64,000 nt of DNA from Pseudomaricurvus hydrocarbonicus (GTDB lineage: Bacteria > Pseudomonadota > Gammaproteobacteria > Pseudomonadales > Cellvibrionaceae), in assembly GCF_011602365.1 (NCBI RefSeq), contig NZ_JAAONZ010000002.1, positions 62,001 through 126,000 of the forward strand, read 5' to 3'. The position numbers and the translations under genes are program-made. Under the pieces are notes generated by a model. It saw nothing but the letters and a program-made list of their open reading frames with translations, had not been told where the DNA came from and ran no database searches. How positions within the stretch are numbered: the first letter of the stretch is position 1; the number at the start of each line of letters is the position of its first letter. Shown here piece by piece: positions 57,763 to 64,000 of this stretch.

Positions 57763-58932
57763 TCATTCAACCGGCTTTATACTCCCCCAGGTCTTACAGC
57801 TCGGACACAGCCAGTGCATTTGCTGCCCTCCGAAGCCGCAGCTGTGGCAGCGATACTGTGGTGCGGTCTTCTGCAGACGCCGGATCACGCTGTTCGCCAT
57901 CACCATGCCTTCCGGTGGCGAGGAAGACCCTGCCAATTCCAGCGAGAGGATCTGTCCGGCCGCCTTCAAGCTGGGCGACCCAGAGACTCTCTGCCCTAAA
58001 AACTGAGCGGCTTCAGAAGGCCCCTCCTCCTTCACCATCAAGTCCGCCAAGACCATCACCACAGGAGTGGAGGCGCCCTGCTCCAGCAATTCATTAAGGT
58101 AAGCGCGCAACTCAGGCAGCTTGCCGGTTGCTCGATGACAGGTCATCAGAAGAGGCAAGGCTTCCGGCAGCAAGGCCGGGTCCTGGTGAAACACCTGCTT
58201 CAACGCTCTTATGGCGCCCTTATACTGCCCCAGCCGATATTCCAGCTCGGCCAACAACAAGCTGACCCGCGCTGACTGCTTATCGGCCAGGCTGGCCGAT
58301 CTGAGTTGGCGACGGGCATTGAGGTAGTCAGAGCGCCTGAGCGCCTCCTCCGCCAGTTCACAATAGAAGTGCGACTGGATTAAGCGCCACTCATCCGATA
58401 GCCGGGAAAAGCGGCGGCTCGGAAGCTGATTGATCATCTCAATCCCGTTTTGCCACTCCTTTTCATCCCGGTAAATCTCCACCAGGTATTCCAGGCATTG
58501 GGTTCGAATCGGATGAACGGAGGTCTCTATCAGCTCTTTCAGCAGCATTTCGGCCCGATCCAGCAGGCCCGACTTGATGAAATCCCTCGCCAGCTCCAGT
58601 TGAACCTGGCGGGACTGCTCGCTGCCCAGGCCAGGTCGCGCCAACAGGTTTTGGTGTATCTTGATGGCCCTCCCCACCTCGCCGCGCTTGCGCAACAAAT
58701 TGCCCAGCGCCAGATGGGTTTCCAACGTCTCCTTGTTGACCTCCAGGGCATCAATAAAGGTATCGATGGCTTCATCTGGCTGCTCATTGAGGAGGTAATT
58801 CAGGCCCTGGATATAATGAGGCTCCAACGCCGGGGCGTCAGTGTCTGCAGGCAAGTGCTTAGAGCGCCGCCCCAACGCAAAGCCAATGGCAATGGCCACG
58901 AGCACTAACACCAACAGGGCCCAATCGATCAT
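57763..58932 (-). CDS. lapB: Lipopolysaccharide assembly protein LapB
   Basis: 389 residues (E. coli LapB/YciM 389). N-terminal membrane anchor 'DWALLVLVLVAIAIGFALG' (about 3-21), a series of TPR repeats (about 40-330, e.g. 'HYIQGLNYLLNEQPDEAIDTFIDALEVNKETLETHLALGNLLRKRGEVGRAIKIHQNLL'), and a C-terminal rubredoxin-like metal site CHSC...CPSC (about 359-382). Controls LPS synthesis by steering FtsH-mediated LpxC degradation. Eight bp after lapA. Confidence 0.97.
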   Translation of the reverse strand: MIDWALLVLVLVAIAIGFALGRRSKHLPADTDAPALEPHYIQGLNYLLNEQPDEAIDTFIDALEVNKETLETHLALGNLLRKRGEVGRAIKIHQNLLARPGLGSEQSRQVQLELARDFIKSGLLDRAEMLLKELIETSVHPIRTQCLEYLVEIYRDEKEWQNGIEMINQLPSRRFSRLSDEWRLIQSHFYCELAEEALRRSDYLNARRQLRSASLADKQSARVSLLLAELEYRLGQYKGAIRALKQVFHQDPALLPEALPLLMTCHRATGKLPELRAYLNELLEQGASTPVVMVLADLMVKEEGPSEAAQFLGQRVSGSPSLKAAGQILSLELAGSSSPPEGMVMANSVIRRLQKTAPQYRCHSCGFGGQQMHWLCPSCKTWGSIKPVE

Positions 58933-58940
58933 TGCTTAGC

Positions 58941-59246
58941 TTATCCTTTTGCTGAAGCCTTGGTTTTCTTGTAACGCTCAATCTCTTGATCTCTGCGCTT
59001 AAGCTTACGTCGTAAAGACATATTAGTGTTCTTCAACGTCAACACCGGTAGCAAGCTGACCAGATACCCCAGGCCAGTCCCGAGTGCAAACGCGCTGCAC
59101 ACCAGTAACCCCAGGGTCATGGCCGGCAACTCAAACCCGAACAGGGACGCGGTCACCACCTCAGTGTTTTCGGTGCTGAACCAAATACCTACGACCAGCC
59201 CAATGACAAGCACCAGCAATAAAGTTATTTTCTTTACGAATCCCAC
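58941..59246 (-). CDS. lapA: LapA-domain membrane protein
   Basis: 101 residues, two membrane segments ('ITLLLVLVIGLVVGIWFSTEN' and 'AMTLGLLVCSAFALGTGLGYLVSLLPVL') and a basic cytoplasmic coiled end 'LRRKLKRRDQEIERYKKTKASAKG'. Typical LapA/YciS; always paired with lapB, as here. Confidence 0.93.
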   Translation of the reverse strand: MGFVKKITLLLVLVIGLVVGIWFSTENTEVVTASLFGFELPAMTLGLLVCSAFALGTGLGYLVSLLPVLTLKNTNMSLRRKLKRRDQEIERYKKTKASAKG

Positions 59247-59293
59247 TCCGACTTCCTCTCAGGTCAATCCGTTTAAGAGCCATCCACTGCTCT

Positions 59294-59337
59294 ACATAAT
59301 GACATAGCCTGCCTAACATAATGACATAGCCTGCCTA
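59294..59337. repeat. 22-bp direct tandem repeat, two copies
   Basis: Perfect duplication of a 22-bp unit (ACATAATGACATAGCC...) at 59294 and 59316, in the 297-bp gap upstream of lapA. Nothing else recognised in that gap. Confidence 0.95.
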
Positions 59338-59543
59338 AAATGGCTCAGCAAAAGCGTGTTGATTAACGGCCTAACCGCCTTGAAACCCGGACATCCGAAT
59401 CAACCGGTCATCCTGAGCCCGGCCTTAACCTCAACTTGCCTTCCCCACGGCGACGGCTCACCAACATCCACAGCGCTTCAATAAACGCCGACTATCAACC
59501 AACTAACACCTACGATCAACCGCAGCTGGCGCGGTCCCTCAAT

Positions 59544-60197
59544 TCAGGTCAGTGCAATCACCCGATCCAGCACTTGCTGAATGGTCAGACTGGTGGAATC
59601 CAGAACGACGGCATCCTCAGCGGGCTTTAAGGGCGATGATTTTCGCTCCCGATCCTGCTTATCCCGCAACTCGATATCCTGCAGAATTTGAGCATAATCA
59701 GCGTCGAGCCCGGCCTGCTCCAACTGCATCACCCGGCGCCTGGCGCGCTCATCAGCACTGGCGGTCAGAAAAACTTTCACTTTCGCTTCCGGAAACACCA
59801 CCGTACCCATGTCGCGACCGTCGGCTATCAACCCCGGCGCTTCTGCGAAACCCCGCTGGCGCTGTAATAAGGCATCCCTCACCGGCTGACAGGCCGCCAC
59901 CTTGGAGGCATTCATGCCCACATGTTCCTGGCGAATGGCACTGGAGACATCCTCACCCGCCAGGATCACCTGCACCCCCTTCTCAACAGGGCGAAACTCC
60001 ACGTCCAAACTGGCCGCAACCCGAGCCAGACCTTCCGTATCGTCAAACGGCACATCCTGCTTTTCGGCTGATAGCGCGGTTAAACGGTAAAGGGCACCGC
60101 TGTCCAACAGGTGATAGCCCAACTGCTTGGCCAACAACTGGCACAAGGTGCCCTTTCCGGCGCCGCTGGGGCCGTCGATGGTAATAACTTTAACCAT
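59544..60197 (-). CDS. cmk: Cytidylate kinase
   Basis: 217 residues from ATG 60197; the frame is open to 60272 but the family starts at 'KVITIDGPSGAGKGTLCQLLAKQLGYHLLDSGALYRLTA' with P-loop GPSGAGKGT. 'LIADGRDMGTVVFPEAKVKVFLTASADERARRRVMQL' is the lid region. Phosphorylates CMP/dCMP. It follows pyrF by 93 bp on the same strand. Confidence 0.97.
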   Translation of the reverse strand: MVKVITIDGPSGAGKGTLCQLLAKQLGYHLLDSGALYRLTALSAEKQDVPFDDTEGLARVAASLDVEFRPVEKGVQVILAGEDVSSAIRQEHVGMNASKVAACQPVRDALLQRQRGFAEAPGLIADGRDMGTVVFPEAKVKVFLTASADERARRRVMQLEQAGLDADYAQILQDIELRDKQDRERKSSPLKPAEDAVVLDSTSLTIQQVLDRVIALT

Positions 60198-60290
60198 TAA
60201 ATCCTCAATAATGCTGTTTTGTACAAATATTGCGAGCCCACCAAAGCCTGGTCTCACCCCAGGCAACAGCAACCCCTATTGAATCGTTTC

Positions 60291-60989
60291 CTAGCGAATA
60301 GACTCAGCGATGGTACGACAGGCGGCCACCGGGTCCGCCGCCTGTGTGATAGGGCGACCGATGACCAGATAATGGCTGCCGGCGGCAATCGCGTCCGCGG
60401 GCGTCACAATCCGGCGCTGATCATCGGCGGCGGAATCTGCCGGGCGAATCCCCGGAGTCACGAGGCAAAACTCCGACCCCAGCTGGCTGCTCAACATGCT
60501 GGCTTCCTGTGCGGAACACACCACACCGTCCATTCCGCTACTCTGCGCCAGACTCGCCAGCTTCAGGACCTGCTCCTGAGGCTCCCGGGTGATGCCAATT
60601 TGAGCCAGGTCAGAAGCCTCCATACTGGTCAGCACGGTGACTGCAATCAGCAAGGGCACTTGGCCGCTGCGTTTTTCCAGCTCATTGCGGGCGGCAACCA
60701 TCATCCGCTCGCCACCGCTGGCATGGACATTGACCATCCACACCCCCAGCTCAGCGGCGGCTTTCACAGCTTTAGCCGTGGTGTTGGGAATGTCGTGAAA
60801 TTTTAAATCCAGGAAGACATCAAACCCCTTGTGCATCAGGGCCTCAACAACCTGTGGACCCGCAGCCGTGAACAGCTCTTTGCCGACCTTTAAACGACAC
60901 AGCTCGGGGTTCAAGCGATCTGCCATCGCCAGGCAGGCGGATTGATTGTCGAAATCCATTGCGACGAGAATACGGGGAGAGTCTGTCAT
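60291..60989 (-). CDS. pyrF: Orotidine 5'-phosphate decarboxylase
   Basis: 232 residues; '[20 protein letters not shown]', '[38 protein letters not shown]' (catalytic DxKxxD in DLKFHDIP) and 'LVTPGIRP' with '[14 protein letters not shown]' are typical. Last step of UMP synthesis. Confidence 0.98.
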   Translation of the reverse strand: MTDSPRILVAMDFDNQSACLAMADRLNPELCRLKVGKELFTAAGPQVVEALMHKGFDVFLDLKFHDIPNTTAKAVKAAAELGVWMVNVHASGGERMMVAARNELEKRSGQVPLLIAVTVLTSMEASDLAQIGITREPQEQVLKLASLAQSSGMDGVVCSAQEASMLSSQLGSEFCLVTPGIRPADSAADDQRRIVTPADAIAAGSHYLVIGRPITQAADPVAACRTIAESIR

Positions 60990-61366
60990 CGACTGTGATA
61001 CCTTATCTGAAATATGTTTTCTGTTACTGCCAAGCCTAATTTACGCCAAGCCCAAGTAATGCCAAGCCTAATGCCGCTGCGGTCTGCTCACGCACATCGC
61101 CAACCCGGCCACGACGCTAGGGGCAGCGACTTTACCGGCCGTCACTTGAACAATGGAGGGGAATTGTACCTTGCCAGGACTTTTCGGGCGAGCTTAGTCA
61201 TGCTGCAACCGCAGCTGGTCATTTCTGTATTTGGCCATTCGCCCACCTTAATCACTCACCTGCGCTCGACCACTCCCCTACTGTCGGGCATTTTCATACT
61301 TTCTTCCAAGTTTCTTTTGCCTGTCTTTGGGTTAGGCTTAGGATTCACTAAACAAGGAGGTTTACC
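60990..61366. other. Intergenic between pyrF and comEA-like, divergent
   Basis: No gene. The repeat GCCAAGCCTAAT-like occurs three times around 61030-61075. Must hold the two divergent promoters; none is obvious. Confidence 0.5.
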
Positions 61367-61690
61367 ATGAAAAAATACATCCAGCGAATCCCTGCCATCT
61401 GCCTGACAGCCATGCTCTGCATGTTCAGTCTGAGCTCACCAGTAAGCTGGGCCGAAACGGCAAACGCAGCGCCATCGGCCACTCAAGCCATCTACGCCGT
61501 CAACATCAACACCGCATCTGCCGAAGAGATCGCCGCCACCCTGAAAGGCATTGGCCTGAAGAAAGCTCAGGCGATTGTCGCTTTTCGTGAAAGTAATGGG
61601 CAGTTCGCCAGCAAGGAAGCTCTGATGGCCGTCAAAGGCATTGGGGAATCCACGGTGGCGAAAAACAGCGAACTGATCAGCCTCAAGTAA
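61367..61690 (+). CDS. ComEA-like helix-hairpin-helix DNA-binding protein
   Basis: 107 residues with AAGGAGGT 6-7 nt before the ATG. A signal peptide (about 1-28, 'ICLTAMLCMFSLSSPVSWA') leads to an HhH domain 'VNINTASAEEIAATLKGIGLKKAQAIVAFRESNGQFASKEALMAVKGIGESTVAKNSELI' (about 45-105) with two GIG turns. Such exported ComEA proteins bind DNA in the periplasm during natural uptake, or are general small DNA-binding proteins. Stands alone on the plus strand and ends in a shared terminator. Confidence 0.92.
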   Translation: MKKYIQRIPAICLTAMLCMFSLSSPVSWAETANAAPSATQAIYAVNINTASAEEIAATLKGIGLKKAQAIVAFRESNGQFASKEALMAVKGIGESTVAKNSELISLK

Positions 61691-61772
61691 CCGTCCTGAG
61701 CAGCATCAAAATAACGACCAAACGGGACTGATTGAAAGTGACATTCGAGAGTCACCGATGGGAAAGACCCAC

Positions 61773-61800
61773 AAAAAAAAGGGCGCTACGCGCCCTTTTT
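61773..61800. terminator. Bidirectional terminator between comEA-like gene and tyrA-aroA
   Basis: GGGCGC-TAC-GCGCCC (61781-61795) with eight A before and six T after; serves both converging genes. Confidence 0.92.
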
Positions 61801-61880
61801 ACTCAGCTTTCAATGCCAACCTCTAAAGCCCGGCCGAAAGACCCTTACACCAGGCCCCACGTCAGCGCTAACGGCTGCTA

Positions 61881-64000
61881 TTAAGCCTCACTCACGGCCA
61901 GATGAATCCCCGCCTGCTGAGCCAGCTCAATAAAGGTAGGGAAGGACGTGGCCACATTGGCACAGTTTTTAACCACAATATCATCGGTCGCACGCAGCCC
62001 CGCCACGGTGAATGACATGGCAATACGATGATCGCCATGACTTTCCACTTCGCCGCCACCGATTGGGCCGCCTTCAATAATGATGCCGTCGGGAGTCGCT
62101 TCCGCGCGGACGCCCAAAGTGACCAAACCGTCCGCCATCACCTGAATGCGATCACTTTCTTTGACGCGCAATTCTTCAGCTCCCGTCAGCACCGTTTTGC
62201 CTTCGGCACACGCCGCAGCCACAAACAACGCCGGGAATTCATCAATCGCCAGCGGCACCTGATCTTCAGGGACATGAATGCCCTTAAGTGGCGCGTACTT
62301 CACTCGAATGTCCGCCACCGGCTCGCCGCCCACTTCACGCTGATTGCTCAGGGTGATATCCGCCCCCATTAAGCGCAGGATATTAATCACCCCGTCGCGG
62401 GTTGGGTTGATACCGACATGAGTCAGAGTTACATCGGAGCCAGGAGCAATGGCTGCAGCCACCATAAAGAAGGTGGCCGAAGAAATATCCGCCGGCACTT
62501 CAATTTTGGTGGCACTGAGGCTGCCGCCGGACTTCAAACTGGCGGTTGCGCCAGCGCGCTGAACCGGATAACCGAAACCGGTCAACATGCGCTCAGTGTG
62601 ATCACGGGTGGGAGCAGGCTCCGTGACTCTGGTTTCGCCCTCGGCGTACAAACCCGCCAGCAGCACACAGGATTTCACCTGAGCACTGGCCATCGGCATC
62701 TGGTAATCAATGGCCTTCAGCCGGGCGCCACCTTTGATTTTAACCGGTGGCAAACCGCCTTCCGCGGTTTCGATGTAAGCCCCCATTTCACGCAAGGGAT
62801 TGGCCACGCGATTCATGGGGCGCTTGGACAGGGACTCGTCCCCGGTCAGCTCGGAATCAAACGACTGCCCCGCCAGCAAGCCCGACAATAAACGCATCGA
62901 CGTACCGGAATTGCCCACATAAAGTGGCCCGGGAGGAGCTTGTAATCCCTTCAAACCAACACCGTGTATGCGCACACGCCCCTGCTCGGGCCCCTCAATC
63001 ACGACACCCATGTCGCGGAACGCCTGCAGGGTTGCCAGGGCGTCTTCCCCCTCCAGAAACCCTTCGACTTCGGTAATGCCGTCAGCCAGTGAGCCGAGCA
63101 TGATAGAGCGATGAGAGATGGATTTATCACCGGGAACGCGAAGCTCGCCGGACACGCTGCCACCGGGTTTAACCGTGTATGTAATCTCTTGATCTTGCAT
63201 GGATGAACTGTATGCCTGCTTAGTTAACATTTTAGTAAAGTGGTCGCGAGCGGCCTTGGCGCGGGTAAACACCCCCAGCAGATGCTCGCTGTCCTCGCTG
63301 GCAATGGCCGAGCGCAGACGATGTAGATTTTCACTGAACAGATCCAGCGCGGTCAGCACACTGTCCTTGTTCGCCTTCATGATATCGTGCCACATGACCG
63401 GATCACTGGAAGCGATGCGGGTAAAATCCCGGAAACCACCAGCAGCGTAGCGGAAAATGTTTTCATTTTCCGAATCATGCGCCAGAGTATCGACCAGCGA
63501 ATAGGCAATCACATGGGGCAAGTGACTGGTTGCCGCCAACACCTCGTCATGCTCTTCGACCGGCATGGACAGCACTTCAGCCCCCACCACCTGCCACATG
63601 GCGACAACTCGCTTAAGGTGCTCATCTCCCGTTTCAGGGGTCGGGGTAATAATCACACGATGATCTTTATACAGCTCCGGGTTACTGGCTTCGACACCGC
63701 TTTGCTCCGAGCCGGCTATCGGATGCCCCCCCACAAACTGAGGCGGCAAACAGCCGTAAGCAGCCGCAACTGCGGACATCACCGAACCTTTCACGCTGGC
63801 ACCGTCGGTGATGGTCACCTCCGGTGACACACACCGCTTAATGCGTTGCAGTATAGCTTCTACGGTCAGAGTCGGAACGGCGATAAAGATCACATCGCCT
63901 GCCGTTAATTCACCGGCAACCTCTTCAATGGACAACACCGCCCGATCCACCACCCCCAGACGCACGGCATCCAGACAGGTTTGTTCGCGCCGGGCCACAC
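61881..64000 (-). CDS. Fused prephenate dehydrogenase / EPSP synthase (N-terminus outside window)
   Basis: Bifunctional TyrA-AroA of aromatic amino acid synthesis, as in Pseudomonas. The frame enters from the right edge; the NAD-binding start of TyrA is not in view. TyrA part (to about residue 270 of what is seen): 'GDVIFIAVPTLTVEAIL', 'GHPIAGSEQSGVEAS', 'ATSHLPHVIAYSLVDTLAHD'. AroA part starts near 'YTVKPGGSVSGELRVPGDKSISHRSIML' (PEP/shikimate-3-P site), with 'YVGNSGTSMRLLSGLLAGQ' and 'EELRVKESDRIQVMADGL', complete to the stop. The joining segment is short. Confidence 0.95.
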   Translation of the reverse strand, partial: VARREQTCLDAVRLGVVDRAVLSIEEVAGELTAGDVIFIAVPTLTVEAILQRIKRCVSPEVTITDGASVKGSVMSAVAAAYGCLPPQFVGGHPIAGSEQSGVEASNPELYKDHRVIITPTPETGDEHLKRVVAMWQVVGAEVLSMPVEEHDEVLAATSHLPHVIAYSLVDTLAHDSENENIFRYAAGGFRDFTRIASSDPVMWHDIMKANKDSVLTALDLFSENLHRLRSAIASEDSEHLLGVFTRAKAARDHFTKMLTKQAYSSSMQDQEITYTVKPGGSVSGELRVPGDKSISHRSIMLGSLADGITEVEGFLEGEDALATLQAFRDMGVVIEGPEQGRVRIHGVGLKGLQAPPGPLYVGNSGTSMRLLSGLLAGQSFDSELTGDESLSKRPMNRVANPLREMGAYIETAEGGLPPVKIKGGARLKAIDYQMPMASAQVKSCVLLAGLYAEGETRVTEPAPTRDHTERMLTGFGYPVQRAGATASLKSGGSLSATKIEVPADISSATFFMVAAAIAPGSDVTLTHVGINPTRDGVINILRLMGADITLSNQREVGGEPVADIRVKYAPLKGIHVPEDQVPLAIDEFPALFVAAACAEGKTVLTGAEELRVKESDRIQVMADGLVTLGVRAEATPDGIIIEGGPIGGGEVESHGDHRIAMSFTVAGLRATDDIVVKNCANVATSFPTFIELAQQAGIHLAVSEA

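Overview
The window reads as chromosome of a gammaproteobacterium, probably marine and near the Pseudomonadales/Cellvibrionales. Supporting signs are a fused tyrA-aroA gene, the thrS-infC-rpmI-rplT-pheS-pheT-ihfA-merR-tRNA-Pro block, a wbpV/wbpL/wbpM-type O-antigen start, and a long membrane-anchored FadE. The species cannot be fixed from the sequence alone.

Layout. 1-3.0 kb: periplasmic nitrate reductase genes napE-D-A on the minus strand (napA cut by the window edge). 3.2-12.8 kb: mostly single minus-strand genes: fadE, a secreted protein with a Pro/Glu/Arg/Lys tail, an outer-membrane barrel-like protein, a second-type FtsH protease, zapE, and a TetR regulator. 13.0-14.4 kb: a plus-strand pair (NTF2-like protein, PhyH-type dioxygenase) divergent from tetR, with a 16-bp palindrome between. 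14.8-21.6 kb: a plus-strand run of a gamma-glutamylcyclotransferase-like protein, an MBL-fold-like protein, and a 1759-residue pseudokinase-ATPase-GAF-GGDEF signalling protein. 21.9-30.0 kb: the translation block. 30.3-32.2 kb: purK, purE and tRNA-Val.

32.5-54.7 kb is a surface polysaccharide locus. The plus-strand end has wbpV-, wbpL- and wbpM-like genes, with tRNA-Asn among them. The minus-strand end is rfbB-rfbA-GT2-rfbD-rfbC (dTDP-L-rhamnose synthesis plus a likely rhamnosyltransferase), followed by a compact run of sulfotransferase-like genes, two of them fused to glycosyltransferase domains, and a WcbI-like gene. Between the two ends lies AT-rich, decaying DNA: a truncated sulfotransferase pseudogene, an IS3 end fragment, a dead IS200-like element, a dead IS3 element, and a 558-residue protein with an ABC-exporter-like membrane region fused to a degenerate kinase-like domain. 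The parts suggest a sulfated, rhamnose-containing O-antigen or exopolysaccharide. No Wzx/Wzy or complete Wzm/Wzt pair is visible.

54.7-64 kb: ihfB, rpsA, lapB, lapA, cmk, pyrF, a ComEA-like gene on the plus strand, and the fused tyrA-aroA (cut by the right edge).

The window also has many short tandem repeats between genes. Five are arrays of 7-bp units with different sequences, and a 49-bp core flanked by heptamers occurs twice, 25 kb apart. This looks like a genome-wide habit and is one of the more unusual things here.
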